43,658 nt of DNA from Folioceros fuciformis (taxonomy: Eukaryota > Anthocerotophyta > Anthocerotopsida > Anthocerotales), in the NCBI GenBank assembly GCA_049999805.1, contig JBNGIO010006314.1, forward strand, positions 598,603-642,260, in the 5' to 3' direction. A program made the position numbers and the translations under genes. Positions 1-12,156 of this stretch are shown piece by piece. The notes beneath the pieces are model-generated. The model was not told the DNA's origin. It ran no database searches and saw only the letters and a program-made list of their open reading frames with translations. Every line of letters starts with the position of its first letter. The first letter of the stretch is position 1.

Positions 1-30
1 CCTATCCCCACTAGCCAAGCACATCTCTAG

Positions 31-258
31 TCATTCTGTCTTGTTTTCGAAGTATAGGTGCCAACTTTGTTTTCGAAGTATAGGTGCCAACTTCATACAA
101 ATGAAATCAAACGTGGGTCTACTTACACGCATCATGTTCTTGAACAACTCTATAGTGTATGTCCCCGTAAGGAACATAAGGCTGATGTGGAAGAACGTTG
201 GAGAACATTGAATGACCCAATGACGCGAAAGAATGTTGGAGAACATTGAATGACCCAA
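31..258 (-). pseudogene. PIF/Harbinger-type transposase fragment (relic)
   Basis: A 75-codon minus-strand open frame contains the stretch FKNMMRVSRPTFDFICMKL (near its middle). It resembles the 'FRMSRxTFxxIC.xL.P' block found before the DDE domain of PIF/Harbinger (HARBI1-like) transposases. No DDE catalytic core is visible in the window, and the frame is bounded by tandem repeats, so this is a decayed fragment or the edge of an element extending left of the window. The family assignment rests on this one motif and is an inference. Confidence 0.5.
41..92 (+). repeat. 26-bp tandem duplication
   Basis: Two head-to-tail copies of a 26-bp unit containing TTTTCGAAGTATAGGTGCC lie at 41-66 and 67-92. 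They sit inside the transposase-like fragment and point to local replication slippage in a decaying element. Confidence 0.85.
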
Positions 259-264
259 TGACGC
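197..264 (+). repeat. 38-bp period direct duplication
   Basis: A 30-base segment beginning GTTGGAGAACATTGAATGAC occurs at 197-226 and again at 235-264, giving a 38-bp period. It lies at the edge of the Harbinger-like fragment. Confidence 0.85.
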
Positions 265-1168
265 CGGCTACGCCTATGTGCATATGAACCCTTGCTAGTG
301 CCTCCTTATTTTATTGCAACATATGAATGGTAGTAGAAATACTAGCTTGTAAATTCAAAAGCAAAGAATGTGAAGTAGCTTCTAACGCTATATACAACAT
401 GATGCCCATCAGAAAAACACACCACAAGTTCCGTTCATGGGGATCCATGATAAACCCTAAGTGAAGGCCTCCACTCAAAATCCAAGCTCCAACCTCCAAG
501 CTGCACACCTATGAGAAAAAGAAGCAAATGAAACACCTTTGGCCGCATAAGCTAGAGCCTTACATTCACCTCTATGGGTAAAATGATGAAAAAGTGTGGG
601 ACTACATGTGAAAAAATATACCTGACTTGTGAAACGAGGAACGAACAAAACCCCAACCGTGGCCATGCTAGGGGTGGTATACATTGCAGAAAACCCCTAC
701 TGTGGCCATTCCGGTGGTATACATTGCCCACCGTGGCGCTGACACGCGCCACATGTCACTGACATGCACTAAAAATGTACCGGGCTTGTGAAACGGGCCT
801 CAGGTGCTGTGTGCCTTGATTCAAATGACATCTTCGTTTATACATATTGCACCAGAAGTTGACAGTATCACCAGTCTCAGCCGGATGATGCTCATTTGTA
901 CAAGGGTGATCCTGGTTTTCGTCCAGTTGATGTCATGGCAAGTGCTTGTTTTGTGGTTCTTACCACAGGAAACAGCGGTGGGCGTCGTTTACGACTGTTC
1001 AGACTGGAAGCCATAAGAAGCATGACTGTTATCCCTCCAAACGTACTAAAATCTACCCACCTGAGGGCTAAACTGTATTGAACCCTGGACGGACCGTTAT
1101 CCCCTTGAACGTTTCCATATATGCTATGAAGTCCGCGAAGTCTCGAAAGACAGTTACACGCCAGCTTT
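265..1168. other. Intergenic, no gene recognised
   Basis: Only short open frames occur here and none has a recognisable motif. The phrase GGTATACATTGC is repeated at about 675 and 715, suggesting old repeat material. The right end grades into the RPL9 promoter. Confidence 0.5.
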
Positions 1169-1186
1169 TAGGGTCTAAATTGGGCC
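1169..1186 (+). promoter_or_regulatory. Telo-box-like and site II motifs upstream of RPL9
   Basis: TAGGGT (reverse complement ACCCTA, the telo-box core) at 1169-1174 is followed by TGGGCC (site II element) at 1181-1186, about 120 bases before the RPL9 start codon. In plants this pair typically marks promoters of ribosomal protein genes and other genes active in dividing cells. The motifs are seen; the function is inferred from the known pattern. Confidence 0.45.
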
Positions 1187-1305
1187 GTGTACATCTGAAG
1201 CGTCCGCTCCCTGTGGTCGCCTTCGTCTCCGCCAGAGCGGAGTGAGGAGGTTTGTGGTTGGTACTCGGAGCTCGTCTGCGGGCAGCAGCAGGGAGTAGCT
1301 CAGCC

Positions 1306-2167
1306 ATGAAGACTATCAAAGCGTCGCAGACTATGGACATCCCTGCTGGCGTGAAGCTGGAGATTAGGGCCAAGAAGGTCCGGGGCTGGTTGTGAGGGGG
1401 TCGAACGGGTGGCGTGGTGAAGCTAGATATTGACATGCCTCTTTGTTGTGGCGCTCCAGGTTCGAGCGACAGGGCCGCGGGGCGTTTTGCTGCGTGACTT
1501 CAAGCACCTCAATCTGGACTTCCAGATTATCGAGAACGGCACCAAGCTGCAGGTGGATGCTTGGTTTGGGAACCGGAAGACGACGGCTGCCATTCGAACT
1601 TCCATCAGTCATGTGAACAACTTGTTCATCGGAGTTACCAAGGGCTACCGGTACAAAATGCGGTTTGTGTACGCCCATTTCCCAATCAACGCCAGCATCT
1701 CCGCGGCGAAGGACAACATCGAAATCAGGAACTTTTTGGGGGAGAAGAAGGTGAGCATTTTTCTACCGAAATCTTTTGCTTCTGGCTCAGGTGGAGGTTT
1801 TTCCGGTCGCTCATGGCCGTTTGCTGATGACATGGATGGGTGGCAGGTCCGCAAAGTGGACATGCTTGGTGGTGTCACGGTTACGAGGTCCGAGAAGACG
1901 AAGGACGAGCTGATTCTTGAGGGTAACGACATTGAGCTCGTTTCAAGATCAGCAGCACTAATCAACCAGGTTGCAGTGTTCTCCTTGGTGTTGTGGGCAT
2001 TGTCCGCCGCTGTAGTTTGTATTTTGTTTAGCTTGCGAGACTTCGTAACCCTGCTGTCCGGTTTTGGCTGACAGGTGTGTCATGTGAAGAAGAAAGACAT
2101 TCGGAAATTTTTAGACGGGATTTATGTCAGCGACAAGGAAACTATTGCTGACGAAGAGAACTCTTAG
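1306..2167 (+). CDS. RPL9: 60S ribosomal protein L9 (uL6), four exons
   Basis: Component of the large cytosolic ribosomal subunit, near the sarcin-ricin loop/GTPase region. Exons: 1306-1377, 1460-1750, 1847-1969 and 2075-2167. All introns (82, 96 and 105 nt) have GT-AG ends and fall in phase 0. The joined frame gives 192 residues, close to the ~194 of plant L9. It starts [16 protein letters not shown] and carries the family-typical [20 protein letters not shown], the block [14 protein letters not shown], and the end [13 protein letters not shown]. The start is the first ATG that gives the conserved N-terminus. Exon 1 ends AAG and its intron begins GTCCGG, a weak donor, but the alignment to the family leaves little choice. 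A telo-box-like and a site II motif lie upstream, as in other plant ribosomal protein genes. Identity is very secure. Confidence 0.96.
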
Positions 2168-3212
2168 GCAGATTATTTGTGGATTCTTTTTGCGAGGGGT
2201 TGATTGACGTGGAATGCTGGTGCTCAACATCGTGTAGAGGATTTGCAGATCAGCAGCGTTTTTCAGCAGGTCCGAGTCTTCTCCCTTCGTTTTCTTGTAA
2301 TGGCCGTGGTCCTTAGTACTTCAGGTTAATAATCGGAGGTGTGTGATTGCCGCCTGCAGATCTGTCTTTCATCTTCGACGGGCTTTATGTCATCTGAAGG
2401 AAAGTCGTACCCAGTTTTGTTCTTACCTCGTGCTTCGGCACATTTTACCAAGTAGATTCGCGTAGATCAGAGTATCCGTTGTCTTGGTATGCTTGCGAGT
2501 GACACCTTCGACCCACCGAGAATCAAAGAAAATTGTGAGGTCTTTCTCCCACTGTTCGCAGTCCGTGAGACTTCATATGACGACGTCTTCCCGTCTTTCG
2601 TAGACACGAAGGGACGTGCATAGCAGCTTCCGGATGGGGCACCCTGCCAACAACGGTCACCTGCTTCTCTGCCGTAACCAAAGACCGATCTCCAGAGCTG
2701 TGAAGTGACGCATCTGGTTCCACACCAACGTAGCCAAGTACGGTAGCTTGCCTGCTTCTTAACACCTTCCGCCCGCATATAGAACGCAAGATATGTACTA
2801 CCTCTGTTGTATTCCGATACTCTACTCTTTTTGGGTATACTCGGGTACTCAATGCTACTACTGCCATTTTCGAGACTTCATACCATTAGCGTCACTCCGT
2901 TTAGAGAAGAATATTAAAGAAGTGCAGTACATGTTTAATGAAAAGGGAGCGAAACATCTACCCGAGCAGAGGGGGAACTGACCAAAAAATGACCGTGCCG
3001 CTAGCACTAATGGTTGTTCTAAAACCCAGAACCCTGAACACCTATTCACCTTCTCATTGTCAGAGTAGTCGCCTAGCACTGGGACACCTAACTGTCCAAT
3101 CCATGTGGTGGCGAGTATCGCTGGTTGTCGGAGCGTGCGATAGGTGGAACAACAGTGGCGCAGTTGCCTTAAGCTTGAGAGGGAGCATCTTCAGGCTGCG
3201 ACGGTGAGGCCC
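2168..3212. other. RPL9 3' flank and NO VEIN 5' flank
   Basis: About 1 kb without a convincing gene. Open frames of 60-115 codons on both strands show no family motif and overlap one another. The left part probably holds the RPL9 3' UTR. The right part, from roughly 3100, is probably the 5' UTR/promoter of the next gene. Confidence 0.5.
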
Positions 3213-3254
3213 ATGGGAGTCGGCATTCAGCAGCCCAAGCTTTCATTGTTCTGA
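3213..3254 (+). promoter_or_regulatory. Upstream ORF (13 codons) before the NO VEIN start
   Basis: ATG at 3213 opens a 13-residue frame (MGVGIQQPKLSLF) closed by TGA at 3252-3254, only 18 bases before the proposed NO VEIN ATG at 3273. If the transcript starts upstream of 3213, this uORF would reduce translation of the main frame. The sequence is seen; the regulatory effect is inferred. Confidence 0.4.
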
Positions 3255-3272
3255 GGTGCGGGGTCCGAAGGC

Positions 3273-6200
3273 ATGGGCCCCGGGAGGGGATCGCGACGAT
3301 GGCCTGGGGGGGGTTCTGGACCTCCCCGTGGCCCGATTCCCGGCCCTGCCACTGGTCCTCATCCCTTCCTGCCCTCGGGTCCTGCGGCCGCCGGGGGGTA
3401 TCAGGAGTATCCGATTTTCGGTGGGCAGCAACGGCCAATGTTTCGAGGGCCTTGGCTGGATGAGCCACCCCAAGTTCCACTGGGGATGCCTGTGTGGCAG
3501 CAACAGCCAATTTTCCGAGGGCCTGGGTCGAATGAGCCGCCTGAGGCACCACCTGGAACTGCAGGCTACAGGCAGGCATTGTTTCCTCCTCACGCTCGCC
3601 CGATGCCGATGCTGGGGTTCGGGGAAGGACCGCCTCCCGTGCAGCGTGCGGGCATTGTGGAACACGTAGAGTTGAGAGTCAGTTCTCAGCTGGAGAAACT
3701 CCGGGCGGAGGGTCGGGACAGGAGCTTGGACACCGTGCTTCGGACTTTGGCCTGGCCACCACCCGGTGCTCATGATCTGAGGTGGGAAGACGTCCCTTCG
3801 CTAAGAAGAATTGCAGACATGGAAGCCAGGGTGAGGGAAGGAGGGGAATTGGGGCCTTTGTGTGTTGTGTTTAGTGGCACTTGTGTCCACTGGGTCGAGG
3901 GATTGTGGGTTTGTTCACAGTGTTGGGTGTTGGTGCAGGTGAACTTGATTATTCAATGTCATGTTGCGGCACATCACGTGACCACGTTGCATGATTTGGA
4001 GAGGGACGTTGTGGCCAGGGAGCAGCTTAGTCGGTTCGAGGATCTTGGGTTGGGACCCTTGTGGCACCACCACGTAGTGGTGAGGTGCTTTGACCTCCCT
4101 GAGGACTTGCAGGGCATCTACAAGCTAACTGCAGCAGACGTTGTGCAATCTCTGGCCTCGTATCTGGAGGGGACTGACGATGAAGCAGAAGTGGATCCCG
4201 TAGAGTTTATGGGATATCTAGCCAAGGAAAGGTCCCAGCCGTCAGCACGGTGTCTAGGTGTTCGGTTATGGAGCCTGAGGTGGGTTTGCTGCCGCGTTTT
4301 CTTAGTTTTGTGAAAAGAGTCGAAACCTAAGTTTAAAGGGACGTGGGTGTTTCCCGCAGACTGTATGTGTGTGCCATTCGTGGAGCTCAACGGGCGGAGA
4401 AGGAGCTGATAACTAGGTTTACCGCGCAAGCCAGAGTGAAGGCAGATGTGAATTGCAGATCCAGAAGGATCATGAAGCAAGTTGGCCGGTTCCTGGACAG
4501 CCAGAATGCCACCAACCTTTCTCAACGTCAAGGGGCCGAGTCTGGAGTTTTTGGTCCTCAAAGCAGTGTCAATGGAGACCCATGTCCTAGTGCTGCTGGT
4601 GGGACTGACGGTTCTTCAAGTTGTGACATCAGATCCTCTAAGTTACCCGGCAAGCGGAAGAGAAGTCTCTCTGTGGAACGTCCCTTCGTCCCTCCATCAA
4701 GCTGTCCCTATCCATCAGCGGCAGAAGAGCAACATCGCCTGAGAAAGAAGCACAAGCAGGCCCCGCAGAAATCAGATCCTCTCCGTCTACATCATTCTGA
4801 CCTCAAGGAGTTCTGGCAAACTCTGAAGGTAGCCAGTAGAGAGTCGTCTTTTGATGCGGTAAGTGCCTTAAGTACAATATCCCTGTGTTGTTTGTGACCT
4901 CATCTTATCTTACCTTGACGTCCGCCTCAGCAGTTCATTAGAAATCTCCGCGTTCACAGGTGCTGAAGACCCTCAAGAGGACGTGGGTGTGTAGAAAGAA
5001 GACACCGTATTTTGGGAAGCAGCCTTACCTGGGGCTGCTCAATGTAGCTGTACGTTTTACTTCCCCGGCCACTAGAGTCTTGCTGCCATGTGAAACTCTT
5101 CATGCGGTTGCGATTTGAACTTTTGATTTTTAAGTTGCTTCTCAACAGTCATGTGGTCTCCTGCTTCCGACCGCTCAGTTAGGCGTTTGCTTGTACAGGT
5201 TGTAGCTGCAAAGTCCAGTTTGTTGGAGGACTGCTTTGCCATTCCAGCAGATAGAAAGGGAAGAAACCCGGAAGTTGAGAGTAGAACAGTGGATCTTGAA
5301 GCTGGAATTGAAACCACCAGTAGTAAATCAAAAGTGACAGGTCAACTTTCTTTAGCTGGAATGAAGTTGCTCCTTTGTGCATGTTCTGACATTGTGAGTG
5401 TTCTCCACAATGTTTCTGTGCTTGATCATAGTTTTGGTTTCTTTCTCGCAGGCCCAACCCTGGAGGAGCTTTTGACCTTGGTAGTGAAGGACTTTGAGGA
5501 CTTTTCTGTGGCTAATGTCTCCAGACTTTCTCAAACTTCTGATGGTGCCGATGACAAGGGAACTTGCAATGCCTGGTGGGCAAACTTCATATGGGTGGCA
5601 GAATGTAGCCAAAGGCTGGAGGACGAATTATCTAGACTTTATCCAGGAAGTTCTCCGCCTGAGGCGATCTGTGCATTTATACTCCAGAAGTGGAACTCGC
5701 TGCCTAACCAGCTAAGAGAGTTCATGATGCCTAGGCCTGAAGGAGCTTCGCAGGTGGTTGTTAAGGTGCCTGAACACAGGCTTGTAGATTTCTGTAGGCA
5801 GGCTTCCTCAGCAGCAAAGAAAACTGAAGACAGTGACATGCAGCAAACCCTTAGGATTCAGATTTGTGATCAGTTCCAAATAGGCTTGGAGGAATTGAGG
5901 CACCTCCAAATTAAGCAGCTGATGGGTTCTTCAGAGACATCTGAAACATCGTTGCTTTACTCTGCTGCACTATTTCCAAGGATTCAAGGCTCGAGTGATC
6001 CGAATGACCAGGATGCATTCAGGAATCTCACTGCGTGGGAACGTAAGACAGATCTAGATGCTTTATGTTGCCTGCAACAAGTGCCCCCACTATGTGACTT
6101 ATCCTTTTGGTCACATTGGGATATCATATTTGCTCCCTGGCTGGGAAGTCTACAGGGATGGATTGAAAAGGCAGGGAAGGGCAAGCTGAATATTCTGGTG

Positions 6201-9200
6201 ACAGCTGGGGGAAAGCTTTTGCGTGTTGATGTGGCCAAGCCCAACGACTTTGCAGTAGCTGTATCAAAAAAATCTGCACGTGAGATTGCTTCGTGCATGG
6301 CATCACTATTTGTTAATTATGGGGGAGCTGGCCGTGTTCCTCAATCACTGTTGCAGTCATGTAGTACAATAGGGCTTAAGTTAAGGTTGCAATCTGGCCT
6401 AACCTTGAATGCAAAAGGAGAACTCAGTGCATCTGAACGTCAGGAAAAAGATTTGGCTTTTCTGATTCTCGACTGTCTGCAACATCTGCCATCCGAGCTG
6501 CGTTCCTTGGCAGCTCGAATCTTCGTGGGCTCAATGAAGGAGCTGGGCATGGAGCCGATCTCTTTGATATGGCAGTCCTGCAGAACAGATGAACAGCGCA
6601 TTATGCTGCAGAGGATTGGTTTTGAACTTGGGACTCTGGAATGGATAGATGGTCATGATACAGTTGATAATGGGGTGAACCTGGAGGTGCATGACCAGCA
6701 AGAAGTTTTTGTGGTAGAAAAGGATGCCTACCAGCAGATTGCTACCAATGTTTGCTTTCAGCCTGTATTGCCCTCTGATCCAAGACATCCGGTTGGAGGA
6801 AAGCTTGCGCTTGTTGAAGTTTCTACACATAGCAGTAGCATGTCTCCTCCTCCTGAAATTCATTGTGCAGAACCTACGGCTGTTATTGAGGCCATTCGGC
6901 GTGAAGAGTTTGGGTTGGGGTCAGAGCTCGAAATATCAGAGAATAAGCTCCTTGCCAAACAGCATGCTCGCATCGGTCGGGCATTGGACAGACTTTCCCG
7001 GGACCTCTACTCTGAAGATGCGCATTTTGGTTTCGAACTGGTAATTGTTTTGTGTTTGGAATCAGTTGAGGTGCACGCCTTGGAAACAGATTAGCCGCAT
7101 GCTAGGGTAGTTTCTTATTTTCTGGAGGTTTGTTGCAGATCCAAAACGCAGACGACAACAGATATGAGCTTGGTGTTGAAGCAACCCTGGTGTTTGTCAT
7201 ACGTGTCGATGACATACTAATCTTAAACAATGAAACAGGGTTTACGGAAGCGAATATGCGAGCTCTGTGCGACATTGGTAATTCCACAAAAGCAGGAAGA
7301 GCTGGATACATCGGCCAAAAGGGAATCGGGTTTAGATCTGTGTTTCGGGTTAGTGTGCAAAATTCCCTATAGTTTTGTACCATCTTGTTGCGGTTGTTTG
7401 TCTGGGTGTTCTACTTTTGTTGTTGTCTTGTGCTTTGGTCCATCCTATAACTGTCCAGACCTATGATTGGCAGGTTAGTAATGCACCGGAGGTCCATTCC
7501 AAGGGATACCATGTGAAGTTCGATGTTTCTGAAAGGCAAATTGGATTTTTGGCTCCAACACTGATACCTGCACTCCCTGTCTGTGGGTCCTTATGCGCTG
7601 ACTTTGGAATGCAACTTGGCAGTTTGTGGTCAACACAAATTAGGCTGCCCTTAAAGCCAGCAATTCAGGCAAGTGGACCTATGTCCAAGCTGGCAAAAAA
7701 GTTTGACAACTTTCACCCGTCATTGCTTCTCTTTCTTCAGAAGTTAAAGTGCATAGCTGTTCAGAACGAGGTCACTGGTTCAACGCATGTCTTGAGGAGA
7801 AAGGATTTGGGAGAGAATCTTGTCAGTGTAGTGTCTGACAAGGCTGGTGTAAAGGCTGATATGACATGGCTTGTTGTTCGGAGCAAACTAGAGTCTGCCA
7901 TTTGCAAAGCCGGAGTAAGGAGGACAGAAATAGTGTTGGCCTTTCCTGTGACGCAAGATGATGTAGGTGGTTACCTGCCTCACTATGACAAACAAAAAGT
8001 ATTTTCGTTTCTTCCCTTGAGGCGATATGGTCTTAGGTTTATTCTCCAAGCTGACTTCATTCTCACCTCTTCTCGGGAAGAGGTGGACAGGGACAATGAT
8101 TGGAATGAGTGGGTGGTTTCGGAAGTCCCAAGCTTATTCTTGGAAGCATTGAATAAATTCAAGATTTTTTCTCCCCCAAGAAGTCTCGGTCAAGTGGTAG
8201 AAGCTTACATGGGCTTCGTTCCTCTTGATGGAGAGGTGCTTGGATTCTTCGCACCACTTCCTAGACTTATTTTATCACGCTTACGAGCCTCGGAGTGTCT
8301 TCCGATAGATGGTAATGCAGGTTGGGCGCTTCCATGCTTCATGTTGAGGAGTTGGAATACTCAGTTCCGTAGTCTGGTGCCTGATACTATGTTGGAAGAA
8401 CATATGGGCCTTCACTTCTTGGACAGGGATGTTAACCTGCCAGACACCTTGGCAGAGAGGTTGGGCATCCAGAGTTACGGAAGTCACACGCTTGTCTCCC
8501 TAATGGCAGCTGTATCTCGGAAGGGTAGTTTCTTGGAATCTCATGGACATAGATGGATTAGGTGCTGGTTGATACTTCTCCACGATTCCATTCACACATC
8601 AGAAGCACCAACCTCAGTCTCAAGTACTCTGCGGCAACTGCATGATCTGCCGTTCCTCCCACTATCAAATGGGACTTTCTCAAGTTTGTCAAACGGACCT
8701 TTATGGTTCGTTGGTGGAACTGCTATGGACGCAGTTTTCAGCGGTTTCCCTTTGCTATCGGCTGAGTTGCAAACAGTGCACTCAGGGCTAATGCAGCCTA
8801 CTGTTGATGATCAGGCGCAGGATGATACTGGCGTTGTACTAAGATGTGACGTTGCCACAGACAAGGTGAGACAGCTTTTATCAATGCTTGGAGCCAACCA
8901 AGTTTCGTGTCACGAAGTTATCATGACGCATGTGCTACCAGGATTTAGCGACAACCTGTGTCTCACAAAGTGCCCACCCCTCATTGTGGAGTATTTAGCT
9001 TTCACCATGCTGCATTTGCAATCAGATTGCTCGCAGTGCAAGCATGGTACCTCAGTGATTGATGCATGTCTGAAGGAGTATGCTGTTATCCTTACAACCG
9101 GTGGTCTCAAACGAGTTGGCTCAGAGCCCATTCACTTTCCCAAAATCATGGGGAATAATTTAAACGTGAAGCCTATGTTGGAAGGTACAGGCATGATATG

Positions 9201-12156
9201 GAATGAGATAGATGCTGCCTACCTGAAGCTCAACGTTGGTTGTCTTCCCGAGAGGTTCAGTGTCCAACGCTGGCGCTGCTTTTTCACAGAGTTGGGAGTA
9301 ACAGACTTTTTAGAAACAAAGGCAGTTCCACGGAGGAGCGGGTCTGTGATTGAGCCGGGCATGGAAGTTAGTGGCACTTCACATGATTGGACCTGTCCTG
9401 AACTTTTAGCCTTACTACAGGCATTATGTGGGCGTGCTAAGAAGGGTAAACAGAAGTTCCGCCTTAAACAACTAGAAATGCTTCTGAAGGAGCTTGACAG
9501 GTGGTGGGACGAAGGATTCAAGCAGAGCCCTGACCATACTTTCGTTTCACAACTTCGACAGTTGAGATGCTTGAAGTCAAGCCTGACCGGAGATTTGGAG
9601 TTGCCTACAGATCTTTTTGACAAATGTTCCGCAGTAGAAACCATTTTGGGTGCCAATGCTCCATATTCCTTGCCACAGGTTGGTATATTAAGCAGTTTCT
9701 CAAGCATATTCGTGTCTAGTTTGGTATATCAGGCTGACGAGGTGTCTTCTTACATATCAGCTAAGCAACAAAGGTTTGAAAGAAGCATTGGGGTTGCGTG
9801 GTAAAGTCTCAGTCAGTGATGCTTTTTGGGTTCTACAGAAGTGGCAAAACTGCAAGCATCGAATTGTGGCGAGGTTGATGTTATACCTGATGTGTCATCT
9901 CACACACAATATGCACATCAGTTTGAAGCTCCAATACTTCATTTGTTGCGTCACTGTTAATCCCTACCAATGTTGCAACCTGCAGGTGTTCTCAGATGGA
10001 GCAATTGTACAACCTGCTGTGGCAGGCGACAGGCACTGAGAGAGAGGCCATTTGGCAATTTATGATGTGTTCTCCATCAATTGTGCTCCCGAAGAACTTT
10101 GTGAAAGTCCCTGAACAGTCAAGCGCTTGCTGGATGGATTTGCACATGGCGAGAGACACGTATTGGGAAGATCCCACGGGGGCTGTGAAGGCAGCTCTGG
10201 AGACAGAGAGCGAAAGCTGTGCAGAAGTCCTCGTTCCTATCCAGATAATATACCCAAAGCTGCATGCTTTTTTTGTGGAAGGATGCCGGGTTCAACAGAG
10301 ACCAAGTTTTGATGTACTCTTCAAGGCGCTTGTCTGCCTCTCTACCTCATATAGTCCTTATGAAACTCGGAGACCGGTACGATTCTGAAGTGATTTCAGT
10401 TTCACTTGAATTCCTGTTGTGCTGCGTAGGGGCTTGTTTCTAAGAAGTGGTCGTTCCTGCAGGTTGTGGAGGTATTTAGATCGTTGTCCCGTGATGTACA
10501 ATGTGCAAGTATGCAGCCCAGTGAAGTTGAGAGGTGGAAGTCCTGCTTCGAGGAAGAGAGAACTCGTGTACTGCCAACAATGCAAAATAAATGGGTGTCC
10601 TTGAATCCGAGTGAAGGTGTTATCTGTGTATCAGATGATGTGACTCTCAGAGAGAGATTGAGTACCATCATGGACCAAGTGCACTTCTTACTTCTGTTTC
10701 ACGATGATGGGAAACCAGATCGAGAAATGGGGATTTCTAATATGAGTGACTTTCTACCTCTCTTTAGAGCATTCAAGATTCCGCTTCTATCTGAGGTAAA
10801 CATAATTGAATTGCCTTATGCATTTGCACTGAAGCCCTTCTCTTTTTAATGATTAGTATGCAACAGATTATGGGTGTGGAAGTAATTGCCCGGGGTCATG
10901 AAGATGGAAGTGCTCTGCTTAGGAGTTTATGGTGGAGTATTCCGTACATCCAACGATACTTGCTGAAGAATTTTCCAGAAATATACGCGAAGCTCCAGAG
11001 TGCAGATATAGCCAGTAAATTGAGAGGACTGGATTGTCACATTGTCAATCAGCTGCAATCTCGACATGTGTTGAAACAACTGAATTGGTCCAGTGTACCC
11101 AAGGACTGCTCATGCATTTTGCAGGTAAACGCTGGCAACACCTGTCATGTGTGGTTTCTGAAATGTAAAAACAAAAATCATTTCTCGGATGTATCGGATC
11201 ATCTGTGTTGATAATAGGTGCTCGCTTCTTGGCAGGAAAGTACTTTGCTAGTCACACAACCATACCAGTTGTTCACAATATTTTTGGAACTCTCCAAGTT
11301 GTTTCTATCAGGGCATTCGAAGCTGCAGTTGGAGCTAGCCAACTTCTTACAGCTTCTATCCAACATGCGGCAGTCAGGGTCGTCTATGTTGGAGGTCGAA
11401 GATTTTGTGGTCAGAGTGCAGGGTATACCTCCTCTAGCCTTTAGTGGAGCTTCTGGTGGCACTTGGATAGAGGCCAACTTTTCCTTGAGACATCAAAATA
11501 GAGTGGCAGACGATCCAACAGCAGAAGCTTCACTCGCGGAAGGAAAGGTTGACAGATTAGGAACAAGAGATCATCAGGGTGCCTACAAGGCTGAAGGGGA
11601 ATCAGAGAACATGGCATATGCTGCTGCCGGCATGGGCAAGCAAAGCATAGCTGCCCAGAATGATTCAGAGGAATTTTTTTTGCATTTCGGTGAAAAGGTT
11701 GTTGCAATTGACAGCAGACTTAGGCGTGGTCATTCCCCAAGAGGACTGTTTCACTTGACAACGGGAAGAGTGGGTGAAGAAACTGCCTTCATGTACCTTG
11801 CCGAACAGCATGGTGCGGCATGTGTAACGTGGGTCAATGAAGGAGCAGAGTCCGGAACACCGTTCGACCTCATTGTGAACCACGAGTCTGGGTGTCAAAC
11901 TTTTGTGGAGGTTAAAACCACTAGGTCTGACGATAAAGACTGGTTTGAGATATCACAGCGAGAGTGGGAGTGTGCTCAGATGAAAGGAGACAATTACATG
12001 ATTCTTAGGGTGCAACTTGGGCACCCACCTCGTTTTCTTGAACTGCGTAATCCCGTCAAGTTATGCCAGGAAAAGCGGCTTCAGCTGGCCATGCTATTGC
12101 CGGATTGTGTTCACTTTCAGGTTGCAAATGCGGCTCCGGGTCAGTGGCAGCTCTGA
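3273..12156 (+). CDS. NOV: NO VEIN (NOV)-like protein: sacsin/HSP90-like ATPase with DUF3883, 13 exons
   Basis: Exons: 3273-3830, 3939-4279, 4360-4858, 4960-5049, 5199-5397, 5452-7040, 7139-7348, 7474-9678, 9761-9873, 9986-10376, 10463-10795, 10867-11124 and 11236-12156. The joined product is about 2,568 residues; Arabidopsis NOV has ~2,730. Residues 1-130 are Pro/Gly/Gln-rich, as in NOV. The GHKL ATPase core starts near residue 1093 with the N box IQNADDNRYELG, followed by NETGF and GYIGQKGIGFRSVF (nucleotide-lid glycines). The C-terminal DUF3883 nuclease-like domain (from ~2439) begins GRVGEETAFMYL and contains FVEVKTTRSDDKDWFEIS. Known NOV is a nuclear protein needed for leaf vein formation, cell-fate decisions and auxin-transporter expression; the same role here is inferred. 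Exon 4 is only 90 nt. The intron at 5398-5451 is uncertain: its best donor (GTGAGT at 5394) would break the frame, so read-through adding 18 residues is possible. Exons at 9761 and 9986 were chosen because only those acceptors keep the frame. Confidence 0.9.

Noticed and set aside
2467-2867. Two overlapping minus-strand frames of 103 and 114 codons
   Set aside because: They overlap in different frames, lack motifs and sit in a 3'/5' flank; no support for a gene.
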